Notes: a model not told the origin generated them from the sequence alone. Counted from the stretch's first letter, positions 1 to 7,382 are shown. The stretch is DNA of 13,668 nucleotides from Colivivens sp964452915 (GCA_964452915.1 CAYVNW010000055.1:1-13668); one strand, 5' to 3'. Program-made: numbers and translations.

Positions 1-53
1 AGAGCACAACACTTTTAATGTTGGGGTCATGGGTTCGAGCCCCATGCGGATCA
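1..53 (+). tRNA. tRNA-Lys (anticodon TTT), 5' part outside the window
   Basis: The visible part starts at the 3' side of the D arm. The anticodon stem pairs 7-11 with 19-23 around the loop CTTTTAA (12-18), which puts TTT at 14-16 in the anticodon and so specifies lysine. The T arm pairs 29-33 with 41-45 around TTCGAGC. The 3' acceptor strand is GCGGATC (46-52), followed by discriminator A at 53. The next bases are CGC, so CCA is not encoded, as is common in Bacteroidetes. The 3' end doubles as the left attachment site of the island that follows. Confidence 0.93.
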
Positions 54-55
54 CG
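40..55 (+). repeat. attL core: 16-bp direct repeat in the tRNA-Lys 3' end
   Basis: The 16 bases CCCCATGCGGATCACG, covering the 3' T stem, acceptor strand and two bases beyond, recur exactly at 13584-13599. An exact repeat of a tRNA 3' end some 13.5 kb downstream is the usual footprint of tyrosine-recombinase integration, in which the element rebuilds the tRNA. Identity stops at base 56 (C here, G at 13600). The base before the repeat also differs. Confidence 0.85.
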
Positions 56-56
56 C

Positions 57-91
57 AAAGGAGAATCATTTTAAAAAGATTCTCCTTTTTG
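57..91 (+). terminator. Rho-independent terminator after tRNA-Lys
   Basis: A perfect 11-bp stem (57-67 with 78-88), a 10-nt AT-rich loop and a T tract through 90 follow the tRNA directly. It lies on the island side of attL, so the element may carry it, giving the rebuilt tRNA a new terminator. The terminator after attR has a different sequence. Confidence 0.85.
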
Positions 92-119
92 CTTTTAAAT
101 CAGACTATTATCATCAACC

Positions 120-135
120 TTCAAATGCCCCCCCC
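120..135 (+). repeat. Left arm of a 16-bp terminal inverted repeat
   Basis: TTCAAATGCCCCCCCC at 120-135 is the exact reverse complement of 13197-13212. The two arms lie 65 bp inside attL and about 370 bp inside attR, facing each other. This could be a recombinase arm-type or accessory-protein site, but no binding protein is known from this sequence. Confidence 0.7.
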
Positions 136-147
136 GTTGCACCCCCA

Positions 148-218
148 AAATCGTATAAATGTCCCCCCATTGATTCTTCATCAATTCTTGAGTCAAGGAT
201 TTTGTCTTTATACGATTT
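148..218. repeat. 12-bp inverted repeat near the left end
   Basis: AAATCGTATAAA (148-159) and TTTATACGATTT (207-218) are perfect reverse complements separated by 47 bp. The spacing is too wide for a terminator and would suit a protein-bound site or a long-loop RNA structure. Confidence 0.6.
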
Positions 219-363
219 GTCTATCATTTTTATCAGTGGAGCATTTTGTAATTTAAAGTGAGTAAAAGTGCCATTTGATGACAGTGAGCAGGTTCGTGAG
301 ACTTCTGATAATGAGCAAAACGAAAAGAACCCATGATGATGGATTAGTTTCCGCAATAACGAC

Positions 364-397
364 AACTCCCCGTTAGTGTTCAGGCTAACGGGGAGTT
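364..397. terminator. Strong 13-bp hairpin downstream of the DUF445 gene
   Basis: AACTCCCCGTTAG (364-376) pairs perfectly with CTAACGGGGAGTT (385-397) around an 8-nt loop. It lies 115 bp past the end of the leftmost leftward gene and may end that transcript. There is no clear T tract on either strand, so an intrinsic terminator is likely but not certain. Confidence 0.5.
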
Positions 398-512
398 CTG
401 TTTAGGGGGACAGAGTGGTGACTGAGCTATTGTTTCACTAGTCGAAAAGGCGAAAATCGACATCTTCAGTGAGGTCTACGTTATGATGAGTGAGAGTCTA
501 ATATGTGTAAAC

Positions 513-1484
513 TTAGACGAAAATATTAACACAGTCCATGACTAGACCTAAAAGTGCACCAAGCCAGATGACAGCCTTCAGCTCCTTGTCCATAACCTGC
601 AAGATTAGTTTTTCGGTTTCGTCCATGTCCATTTCATTTATGCGGTCTCGGACAATCTGGCTGATGTCAATGTTCTCAAGAATCTTTAGTAGATGTTCCT
701 GAATGATTGTCGTGTAAATGGAAACCACAGAAGCACTGATCTTATCCAACTGCTCGTCTTTGCCTTTCAGCAAATCACAAACGCGCTTAGAGAGAACCTT
801 TTCTGTTTCATTGCCGATAAGATTTGAAACTATCTCATCGCCATTCTTTTGAAGCATGCTGTTGATGTTGCCAGCAAGAAAATCCTCGGCAGGTTCACGA
901 AGGAGTGACAGAAATTTTGTTATAACGTCTTTACCGAAGAGCATCGCGACAGCGCCCTTGATACCACTCATAACACCAAGGGCGTCTAGCACCTCTTGAG
1001 CTCCGCTGGCATTGAATTTCTCATTCACGTAATCCATGGCAGCATGAGCAACCTGCTTGCCTATTTCTGGAGATGAAATCTTTTCGTGAGCTTCACGAGT
1101 AAAATTGTCGTTTATGCTCTTTGTCAGTGATTCAATGTCTTCTTTTGAAACATAGTGCAGCAGAAACTGCTCCAAAGTTTCTTCGTTGTTCTTTTGCTTG
1201 TCATTGAATTCCTGTACGCCATTGTGCACTTTAGCAATCATCTCGTCCGACAGTAAATACTTGCCAAGTACTTCCTTGCTCATGAGATTATTACTGATGA
1301 CCGTGCCGATAGCTTCGGCTATCCGTCCTTTCTCCTTTGGGATAATGCCGGGTGTAAACGGAATGCGCATACCGAAGATGTATTTCGGCTTATGTGGACG
1401 AAACAACATGCGGATAGCTATATCGTTGGTGATATAGCCAATCAGTGCGCCTATTACAGGTGGGATAATGTAAGGCAGTATCAT
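513..1484 (-). CDS. DUF445 family membrane protein
   Basis: This 323-aa protein matches the DUF445 pattern known from Bacillus YheB. It has an N-terminal membrane helix (about residues 2-24) running into GYITNDIAIRMLFRP, then the family signature PFTPGIIPKEKG (about 42-53), a long helical middle and a C-terminal membrane helix (about 303-323). The biochemical function of the family is not established; a membrane-anchored role is inferred from the two end helices. The frame is open 41 codons further upstream, but that stretch overlaps the WYL gene. I chose ATG at 1484 because it begins right at the conserved N-terminus and lies 5 bp after the WYL stop. It is the last gene of a tightly packed leftward operon. 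Confidence 0.85.
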   Translation of the reverse strand: MILPYIIPPVIGALIGYITNDIAIRMLFRPHKPKYIFGMRIPFTPGIIPKEKGRIAEAIGTVISNNLMSKEVLGKYLLSDEMIAKVHNGVQEFNDKQKNNEETLEQFLLHYVSKEDIESLTKSINDNFTREAHEKISSPEIGKQVAHAAMDYVNEKFNASGAQEVLDALGVMSGIKGAVAMLFGKDVITKFLSLLREPAEDFLAGNINSMLQKNGDEIVSNLIGNETEKVLSKRVCDLLKGKDEQLDKISASVVSIYTTIIQEHLLKILENIDISQIVRDRINEMDMDETEKLILQVMDKELKAVIWLGALLGLVMDCVNIFV

Positions 1485-1489
1485 TTTTT

Positions 1490-2455
1490 TTATTCTTCTA
1501 CAGTGTTTTTGCCGGTTTCGTAACTCTCGGTCATATCCTTTAGGATGCCTATCATTTCCTGACGTAAGGAGTCGGGGCTGAGGACTATAATTTTTCTGCC
1601 ATGCCATAGCAATTCCTGCTCGAAGTCGCGAGTAGGACTAACACGGAGCTCATAGTCGGTGTAATCATCCGCTTTCTTTATGACACGCTGCGATTCGTGG
1701 AGCGGTACCTCGTCAATATAATTGTTCTCCGGGTAGAAAGCACGAATGCGTATTTTAATTGGATGCAAGTCGTCCTGCCGAATTATGCCATAGCAGCCGT
1801 CAAAGAAGTTTTCGGGCTTTAGCTTTTCCTTTGTTTTTAGAGAGAGCACTTGTTTTTTGCAGATTATCTCAATATAGCTGATGCGGTCGAAAGGCAATAT
1901 TCGGGGATAATAACCAGAATTATCCTCATTCGGCTTTGGGGCATGCCCGTCTTGTTTTATAAGGTTACCAATGACATACCACCGCTGGTGGAACAGGCGG
2001 ATAAAGGCTGGAACGAGTTCCATCTCCATCTCTTTCCCATATGCAGTCTTATAAGTGAACCTTATGGCATAGTGCTTGTCAATGGCAGCTACAATGTCAT
2101 CGAGATATTCCGTGTTCTGAGGCGCTTCCTCCAGCATTACCTTGCCGTGGTATTTCAGCATATCGCCAAGGGAAGCGATGCGCAGTGAACTGAGCAGCCA
2201 GTCGGTTATCTCCGTGTCAGCATATTTATCACGGCGGATAAAATAGCGGTAGCCGTCCGACTTGTCACATTCTATCTCAAGTCCGAAGATGCTTGCTATT
2301 TCCTCACGGTAACGATGGAATGTGCGGACGCTAAGCTCCGAGCCCTTATAGTTGCTTGCTGAGTCAGCCCATTCGTCACAAATCTCTTACAACGTCATGT
2401 GGCGGTGCTGCAGCTTGCCTATGAGCCAGCAATAAAATTTACTTCTATTATCCAT
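1490..2455 (-). pseudogene. WYL-domain transcriptional regulator, in-frame TAA at codon 23
   Basis: Read through one stop, 2455-1490 encodes 321 aa, the normal length for Bacteroidales WYL regulators. Residues 1 to about 80 form a winged-helix DNA-binding region (SVRTFHRYREEIASIFG at its centre). From about residue 120 the WYL region follows, with AIRFTYKTAYG, then RWYVIGNL and RILPFDRISYIEI. Codon 23 is TAA (2387-2389) where CAA would give MTLQEICDEW, the expected residue, so a C-to-T change is the simplest cause. Downstream restart at ATG 2161 would give a 223-aa protein lacking the DNA-binding half. It starts 8 bp after the UDG-like gene and ends 5 bp before DUF445. WYL proteins often sense nucleic-acid ligands and control defence genes; that role here is inference. 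Confidence 0.8.
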
Positions 2456-2463
2456 AGTCTCAA

Positions 2464-3087
2464 TTACTTCAAAAAATCTTTGATGGCACGATACCACCAG
2501 TCCCACGAATAGCCAACAGACGGATGATTTACCGTCATAATCCTTGCAGCATCACCGTTACTCAACGAATAACTGCCGGTAAGAACCTTGTAGCCGTCGA
2601 TGACTATCGGCTTGCCTTTGTGCCAGCGGTTGTCTCCGGGAAGATAGTTCCACAGACGACTGCCCCACACAATGATATATTGTGGAAGATACTTGTCGAT
2701 GACTTCATAGAACACACGGCTTGCATGGTCGTATTGTTCATTGGTGCCAGCCTTGCGAGGACCACCCATTGCTATTTGCAGGTAGTTGTAGAACAATACC
2801 GACTGCCATATCTGCTTGCGCTCAGTCCAATCAGTCTCATGCCCTACGAGACTGCGCTCAAACTTAAGGAACGTGTTCATCCAACGCTCTCGCTCTAAGT
2901 TCTCGTTGAGATAATCATTGACGACACCGTTTGTGAAAGCAGCACATTCCCTGTGAGTAGCCAAATTGCCACAGTCTCCACAACCTTCCTCGCAGTAGTG
3001 GCTTTCGCCAAGCACCATTATACGCTTGCCGAAAATACCACCGTTATAATAGTTTTTGCCCACGAAGGGCTGAAAGAAAATACTCAT
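2464..3087 (-). CDS. UDG-superfamily-like protein, copy 1
   Basis: This is a 207-aa soluble protein. Its layout suits the uracil-DNA glycosylase superfamily fold: an early strand and motif KRIMVLGESHYC (residues 21-32), a middle helix with W..VLFYNYLQI (94-105), the strand YIIVWGSRLW (137-146) and a late NHPS motif (187-190), where UDGs keep their HP-containing leucine loop. A cysteine cluster C32, C36, C39 and C48 may bind metal or a Fe-S cluster. No classical UDG catalytic motif is evident, so glycosylase activity should not be assumed. A second, divergent relative lies at 8230-8944 in this island. The gene sits between the zinc-ribbon and WYL genes with gaps of about 12 and 8 bp, so it is operonic. 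Confidence 0.5.
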   Translation of the reverse strand: MSIFFQPFVGKNYYNGGIFGKRIMVLGESHYCEEGCGDCGNLATHRECAAFTNGVVNDYLNENLERERWMNTFLKFERSLVGHETDWTERKQIWQSVLFYNYLQIAMGGPRKAGTNEQYDHASRVFYEVIDKYLPQYIIVWGSRLWNYLPGDNRWHKGKPIVIDGYKVLTGSYSLSNGDAARIMTVNHPSVGYSWDWWYRAIKDFLK

Positions 3088-3099
3088 GATAGTTAGTAG

Positions 3100-3315
3100 T
3101 TAGGAGTTTTTATGTCTTTCATCCATCTGCTTCCAAATGGATTTATACACATGTTTATTCAGAAATCTTAAAAAATTGTCAGGCATAGTATGGTAGCTGC
3201 CGCACTTTGGACATTTCAATGGTTGTGATAAAACAGTAGCATTCAACTCAATGTCCATTCCCTTAAACTTGTGTCCGCAGTTGTCGCAGACAAATGTTGC
3301 CATTCCTCTAAACAT
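3100..3315 (-). CDS. Small zinc-ribbon protein
   Basis: A 71-aa protein carries two CxxC pairs, CDNC at residues 10-13 and CPKC at 35-38, which together form a zinc-ribbon fold. The rest is basic and helical. An unusually good Shine-Dalgarno sequence (AAGGAGG on the minus strand, 8 nt before ATG 3315) supports the longer start over the internal ATG at 3303. It starts 13 bp after the Ntn-hydrolase stop and is followed 12 bp later by the UDG-like gene. Its role is unknown; a nucleic-acid or protein adaptor is possible. Confidence 0.7.
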   Translation of the reverse strand: MFRGMATFVCDNCGHKFKGMDIELNATVLSQPLKCPKCGSYHTMPDNFLRFLNKHVYKSIWKQMDERHKNS

Positions 3316-3328
3316 AATTCTGTCCTCC

Positions 3329-4596
3329 TTAGTTTATAATGTTCTTGTTCTTTATCCATCTGAAACCATCCGACTTTGTGATGACAGCCACGTCTATGGG
3401 ACCGCCTACAGTCTCGTCTGACGATGAGAAGTGGCGCTGAAGTCCTGTTATTGACACGAGGTTCTCTGCCATCGTTGCCATATCATTAACGCTAAACGAG
3501 TCAATGGCATCTATAATCTTGTCACCATATTCTGTGCTCATATAGTTTTGTATGGTCTCATTGCTCTGCTTGTCAAAGTCATCGAAATTCAGTTTCCTTA
3601 CTTTATCGACAATCTCGTCAAGTACGTTCTCATGCTCTAAGAGCTTAGCTATTTTCTCTTTAGCATCGTCCATTTCTTTCTGATGAACTTCCTCTATTTT
3701 ATCGTACAGATTCGGAGCAATACCTTTCAATAGTGTTTCCATTACATCTGTTTGTCCGAATGGGCAGACGAATGAAGAGTTGTAACCGTGAACGACAGTC
3801 TCGTTTTCTTCGTCAATGTATCCTCTCAACCGATGATCGAAGCCGAATGAAACATAGACGGGCAACAAAGTCGGAAAAATGTCCTTCTCGCCATAACCAA
3901 CAAAGACTAATCCTGTGCCGTTGAAGTACAGTCTTGAACGCACGTAACTGTAGAAGCTATGCTGCCATTTCTTCTTCTGCCATTCGTCTTTAAAGCTGTC
4001 CGGCCAGTCTACCTCCGTTGAAGAGTTTTTAATGTAGTCAAAGACCCTTTTTAGGTATGCGTTGAATTCTTTCTCAGTATAATCCTTGAAGTTGGATGTC
4101 ATACCCGTGCCTTTGGCAAGTGTACCCACACTCTTTCTGCTATCTTCAATGAAAGACCGAACCACTGATTCATTGAAAGGCTTGTTTTGTGCAGCCATCC
4201 TCTCCTTTTCATAGTCAATGTCCTCCTTTGCGTCATCCTTCACCATGCTGTAGTAAAGACAGAACTCCCTTATGAAACTGTCCATCTGCTCCTCTTCACT
4301 GATAAAGAAGTCGGATGAGCGCAGAAATTCGAAGAAGTCCTCAGCATACTCCTTCACCGAGTCAAAGACCTTATCGCCTCTCTTGTCACGGTAGAGATTG
4401 ATGATTACCTCCCATGGCTGTACATGAAGTCAACGGAGTTGAAGAGCATCACGCCTATGCTGCCGTGTTGAGTAAGGTTGAAAATCTTCGTCGCGTTGTT
4501 GTAGATCTTCATCCTCTCTCCGTTTGTCACAGTCATAGCGCTGTCTGCTGCAATCACCGCAGCCTTCTTGTTCAAGATACCTACTAATGCAGTCAT
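3329..4596 (-). pseudogene. Proteasome-fold (Ntn-hydrolase) protein, one frameshift
   Basis: Two frames join into one 422-aa protein. The first 60 residues look like a proteasome beta or HslV-type Ntn hydrolase. Thr2 follows the initiator Met (TALVGIL) as candidate nucleophile, AADSA matches the position of the proteasome Asp17, KIYNNATKIF contains the Lys33 equivalent, and IGVMLFNSVDFM follows. The C-terminal GGPIDVAVITKSDGFRWI resembles the closing strands of that fold. The middle is a family-specific helical insert. The break is at about 4416-4418: one extra C would give MYSPWEVIINLYRD and restore the frame, and without it the first frame stops at 4405. The track-independent start is ATG 4596; a TTG two codons upstream is less likely. 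A -7 box lies at 4625-4632. Confidence 0.7.
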
Positions 4597-4624
4597 AATC
4601 AAAGTGTTTTTAAGATTACTGGTG

Positions 4625-4632
4625 CAAAGGTA
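4625..4632 (-). promoter_or_regulatory. Bacteroidetes-type -7 box for the Ntn-hydrolase operon
   Basis: Read on the minus strand, 4632-4625 is TACCTTTG, an exact match to the Bacteroidetes -7 consensus TAnnTTTG, about 28 bp upstream of ATG 4596. No TTTG lies at the ideal spacing upstream (the nearest is 14 bp away), so the -33 element is weak. It would start the transcript of the five-gene operon down to position 513. Confidence 0.5.
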
Positions 4633-4672
4633 GATTATAGGTGTGCCAAAAGATGATAAAGGAATAAGAAAA

Positions 4673-4882
4673 TTATACAGCCATTGTTACATCTTCAAGG
4701 AGTTGCTTAGACAAATCGTCAAGCGTCATACTTTGAGGAACTTTACCGCTTGACAATTCATTAGCTATTTTTGACATGCAGACTGCACCGGCAGCTGCGA
4801 CAGTCGACAGATGCATTTCCTTGGCAATAAAATCCGTTAGCTGTGCCAAAAGTCTTTCTATTTGAAGTTTATCTTCAATCAT
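4673..4882 (-). CDS. Small helical protein of unknown function (69 aa)
   Basis: A short, mostly helical protein with LLAQLTDFIAKEMHLS near the start and an Ala-rich segment in the middle. I cannot assign a family with confidence. Its opening recalls the N-terminal half of small DUF3791-like proteins of Bacteroidales, and the 52-aa neighbour resembles a C-terminal half, so the pair may be fragments of such genes. It begins 28 bp after that neighbour and ends about 40 bp before the -7 box of the next operon. Confidence 0.45.
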   Translation of the reverse strand: MIEDKLQIERLLAQLTDFIAKEMHLSTVAAAGAVCMSKIANELSSGKVPQSMTLDDLSKQLLEDVTMAV

Positions 4883-4910
4883 AAGTCTAAAATTAATTGT
4901 TCAATTCCTA

Positions 4911-5069
4911 TCATAACCTTCCACCATTATTAGCGCAAACTCGTGAAACGTCGCTTACAATCTCATGATTACTTAATGTCTTCTCAATATCATGGTATTG
5001 GCGCAAGAAGTCCATTCCTTTGAAAGTTACGATATAACTGTAATCTTGATTAAGTGGAATATTTTTCAT
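4911..5069 (-). CDS. 52-aa ORF, possibly DUF3791-like fragment
   Basis: ATG at 5069 opens 52 codons to TGA at 4911-4913. The sequence includes VTFKGMDFLRQYHDIEKTLS and ends with VCANNGGRL. The FKG-x-FL-x-x-x-YD/H pattern with a late D..C..NGG end recalls the C-terminal half of DUF3791 proteins, usually paired with DUF3990 toxin-like proteins. This is from memory of the family and not certain. It lacks the expected N-terminal half, so it may be a truncated gene. Confidence 0.4.
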   Translation of the reverse strand: MKNIPLNQDYSYIVTFKGMDFLRQYHDIEKTLSNHEIVSDVSRVCANNGGRL

Positions 5070-5099
5070 CGCAAAACTATTGATTAGTCGTCATAATCA

Positions 5100-5384
5100 G
5101 ATACAATTTTTATATTGTCTTAACTTCTTTGCGCACTTTGACGAGTAGGTAGAGATATGTGTAGCCGTAAGGTCATCGTTGCGTCATATGTATCTGTGAG
5201 TAATCAGAGCCTGTTTTCCATTCACAATGTGGCAAAGCTCACGTTTCTGTACGTTCAGGCTCTAGCTGTTGTATTCGAAGACAACGAAATTAGGATTCTC
5301 TCAAAAACGTATTCCTTGATGTCAGAGATAGAATTCCACCACATCTCTATGAAAGCGGCATGCTTGTCTGTAGTATATTTTTAA
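5100..5384 (-). pseudogene. Unidentified gene remnant
   Basis: On the minus strand, protein-like segments occur in two frames. KYTTDKHAAFIEMWW and following residues are in one; FVVFEYNS, then SLNVQKRELCHIVNGKQALI after a TAG, are in another. A frameshift near the Glu-Asn join would link them, leaving at least one in-frame stop and no start codon. No family is recognised. It lies upstream of the 52-aa ORF and could be what remains of its partner gene. The plus-strand frame across the same bases is treated as a shadow. Confidence 0.35.
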
Positions 5385-5395
5385 TAGGCAACAAG

Positions 5396-5419
5396 CAAAT
5401 GCAGATGGTGATGCATTTG
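5396..5419 (-). terminator. Hairpin after the GTPase operon
   Basis: CAAATGCA (5396-5403) pairs with TGCATTTG (5412-5419) around 8 nt, and the flanking ACA and TGT extend the stem after a two-base mismatch. It lies 15 bp past the stop of the 247-aa gene, where a terminator would be expected. The T tract is poor, so the assignment is tentative. Confidence 0.4.
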
Positions 5420-5434
5420 ATTGTTAATTATTTT

Positions 5435-6178
5435 CTACCCAAAGTTCACAGACAGCTCTATATTTAATTTATTTATTTTTTTTGAGTTCATATTGAAACC
5501 AGCATTCACACTATATGCCGGCGTTGTAATCTTTGCCGCAATGTCCAATGCTTTGTTGATCTCTTCAAAAAATGAAACTTTAATAGTTTCTCGCCCTGTA
5601 ATTTGGTGTCGTTCTTTTAGAACAGAAAGCCATTCCGAAAGAAAAGGGTTATTTGCCATACCATGAGAGTAGATGTAATTACGTGCATCCTCATATTGTG
5701 AGGGTCGGTTTTTCTCATCGGTCATCTCAATGTTAAGCGTGAAATCAAACCGCTTGTCCCTTTTATAATCAACAGCAACTTCTCCTCCGACAGGTCCTTT
5801 GTTCGCTTGTCCATTTCCATGGTATGCATCTTCTGCATACTGTTCTGAAACCTTGTTTATTTTTACTTCTTTAGCTCCAAGTCGTCTAAGCGACTCTTTT
5901 ATTGCGTTGCACTGAGCTATTCCGAAATTTTGTTCTAGATTTGGATCGCTTAAATCAACATAATTTTTGTCATTGACGTAGGGATTATAAACATAAAAGT
6001 TCTCCTTGTCATCTGAAGGTACTGTACAAAGGCTACCGGTTTCCCGTGCGTCCTTAATGCTCATAACATTTAGGGCTCCATTATCGATGTCATTTTGCAA
6101 TTGGTGATAGTATCCGTACTTAACACCGTAAGCAAAATCGTCGTCAACCACCAACAAAGATCTATTTTCCTGTGCCAT
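5435..6178 (-). CDS. Unknown 247-aa protein of the GTPase operon
   Basis: No family is recognised. The protein begins MAQENRSLLVVDDD and has no signal peptide or membrane helix. Its N-terminal half is rich in Tyr, Asn and Asp; an alpha/beta middle (IAQCNAIKESLRRLGAKEVKI) follows, and the end is strand-like with alternating polarity (SVNAGFNMNSKK, LNIELSVNFG). Its start overlaps the end of the tail-anchored gene by 17 bp, which implies coupled translation. Both genes open with ATGGCACA. As the only fully soluble member of the module it may be the effector or a client of the membrane GTPase pair; that is inference. Confidence 0.75.
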   Translation of the reverse strand: MAQENRSLLVVDDDFAYGVKYGYYHQLQNDIDNGALNVMSIKDARETGSLCTVPSDDKENFYVYNPYVNDKNYVDLSDPNLEQNFGIAQCNAIKESLRRLGAKEVKINKVSEQYAEDAYHGNGQANKGPVGGEVAVDYKRDKRFDFTLNIEMTDEKNRPSQYEDARNYIYSHGMANNPFLSEWLSVLKERHQITGRETIKVSFFEEINKALDIAAKITTPAYSVNAGFNMNSKKINKLNIELSVNFG

Positions 6179-6599
6179 AAACTATAACTGATAAAATAAT
6201 CAAAATTATTGCTATTATTATTCCTAAAATTATTTTCTTTGATATGGGCTTTTTGACACTATTGACTTTTTCTATAGACATAGAATCCAATTCCATGCCT
6301 ATTGATTTTAAAGTATCATTAAGCTCATCTTTATAATCATTTAAATTACAAGCAAAAATGAATGCCGTATTTCTTCCATATTCATCTTTAGTTTCGAAAA
6401 AACCTTTCATGACAAAAGTACTGTCTACAAAACCACACCAAGGTGCTCTGTGTTCTTTTGTCTTATCAGCTAAAGTATGAAGCCTGTCAAAAAAGTAATG
6501 ACAATCTTTACTTTGCTGGTCAACCAACGTGCCATCAGCATACAGTTTGTCTTCCTCATTTATTTTTGGAGACTGGTACCATAATATACTTTGTGCCAT
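6162..6599 (-). CDS. Tail-anchored membrane protein of the GTPase operon (145 aa)
   Basis: A soluble domain of about 115 residues (QSILWYQSP, then a Cys/Tyr/Phe-rich core including APWCGFVDSTFVMKGFF) is followed by a basic patch KKPISKK and one hydrophobic helix, IILGIIIAIILIILSVIVYG (about 123-142), two to three residues from the end. That arrangement predicts a C-terminal anchor with the body in the cytoplasm. ATG 6599 is preferred over the TTG two codons upstream and lies 2 bp after the GTPase stop. Its 3' end overlaps the 247-aa gene. The soluble domain matches no family I know. Co-anchoring with the N-terminally anchored GTPase suggests a membrane complex. Confidence 0.75.
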   Translation of the reverse strand: MAQSILWYQSPKINEEDKLYADGTLVDQQSKDCHYFFDRLHTLADKTKEHRAPWCGFVDSTFVMKGFFETKDEYGRNTAFIFACNLNDYKDELNDTLKSIGMELDSMSIEKVNSVKKPISKKIILGIIIAIILIILSVIVYGTGK

Positions 6600-6601
6600 A
6601 A

Positions 6602-7213
6602 TCAAGAATTAGCTATTTCTTCCTTTATTTTCTCTATATCAGTATTGTCTCTTAACTCAAAGACTTCAAGTGATTTAATCGAATATCTTTTTATTTTTTC
6701 TGCCCCAAGGAATTTTATTAGTTCTGTTTTTGCTACTTCTTTAGATTTATAGCCCTCTGAAAATTTATTGAAATTTGTTCCAATAACTTTTATTCCAGAC
6801 CCCTTTCTTTTGAAATTATTTAATGTATTTCTTATAAGATATAAAGTTGCTAAAGTCTGATGCTTTGCTGCATCTGTAAGATTAGCAAGATCAACAAGTA
6901 ATATTACAAAAGTCCCATCCCCTAAAAGCTCTTTAAAATATGGAACAAATTCATTGCCCCCACCATAATCTTTCGTTTTAGCTACTTTTACTGTTCGGCC
7001 ACTTTTTGTTGTAAAATTAAATGCTTCTACTGCTTCAGAATAGGTTTGGCCATAATCATCTTTAAAAGGCTTCCCTTGTAACTGCATCCAAAGAGTAGTT
7101 TTTCCGGAACCTTTTGTACCCATTATAACAACTTTTTTTGTATTCTTGTTAATTCGGCACGCATTCCAAAATATCTTCCATAGCCAAAAAAAAAGGAAGA
7201 GGACAAGGGTCAT
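6602..7213 (-). CDS. Membrane-anchored small P-loop GTPase
   Basis: With ATG 7213 the protein is 203 aa. Residues 1-17 form a hydrophobic helix (MTLVLFLFFWLW), followed by a basic linker and a Ras/SR-beta-like GTPase domain. The P loop GTKGSGKT is at 32-39, G3 is DYGGG from Asp82, and hydrophobic strand FVILLVDL is at about 102-109. TNFNK at 146-150 stands where NKxD is expected, so guanine recognition is altered. Layout resembles the signal-recognition-particle receptor beta subunit: N-terminal anchor plus compact GTPase. The frame stays open up to 7393, but that extension runs through a repeat copy and into a terminator stem, so I reject it. The start of the tail-anchored gene follows 2 bp after the stop. 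Confidence 0.75.
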   Translation of the reverse strand: MTLVLFLFFWLWKIFWNACRINKNTKKVVIMGTKGSGKTTLWMQLQGKPFKDDYGQTYSEAVEAFNFTTKSGRTVKVAKTKDYGGGNEFVPYFKELLGDGTFVILLVDLANLTDAAKHQTLATLYLIRNTLNNFKRKGSGIKVIGTNFNKFSEGYKSKEVAKTELIKFLGAEKIKRYSIKSLEVFELRDNTDIEKIKEEIANS

Positions 7214-7265
7214 ACATAGCCCCAGGAATATATGGAAATAATGACATATAAATTTGCTATTATTT

Positions 7266-7365
7266 ATTCGTGGCTCGTGAAAAGTTCGTTGACGGTTGTT
7301 TAGTCCCAGACCTTCACATTCCATTGGCAAATTTAGGTAATGTTTCTCAAACTTGCAACTAAATC
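7266..7365 (-). repeat. Dispersed repeat A, copy 1 (100 bp)
   Basis: These 100 bp match 11482-11581 without gaps, with about 11 differences by eye. On the minus strand, 7365-7333 still encodes DLVASLRNIT plus a TAA stop, the counterpart of the end of the 56-aa ORF of copy 2. This copy therefore contains the tail of a lost small ORF and lies directly upstream of the GTPase gene. Confidence 0.8.
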
Positions 7366-7382
7366 GGGGATTATTTTTAAAT

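Larger units (their letters stand above)
93..512. other. Left end of the island, 420 bp without a convincing gene
   Basis: The stretch contains C-rich tracts (128-135, 142-146, 163-168), one arm of a 16-bp inverted repeat matched at the right end (120-135), a 12-bp inverted repeat (148-159 with 207-218) and a strong 13-bp hairpin (364-376 with 385-397). An 83-codon minus-strand frame crosses it but resembles no known protein, and its C-terminus is made of the G-runs. It is better read as a recombination or regulatory region. No integrase is present. Confidence 0.6.

Noticed and set aside
29..256. A plus-strand frame starting within the tRNA
   Set aside because: It begins inside tRNA-Lys and runs through a terminator.
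114..365. An 83-codon minus-strand frame at the left end with a Gly-rich C-terminus
   Set aside because: The Gly residues come from G-runs of the terminal repeat, there is no recognisable domain, and the frame crosses a wide inverted repeat.
5157..5384. A 75-codon plus-strand frame
   Set aside because: It is antisense to protein-like minus-strand segments and has no family resemblance.
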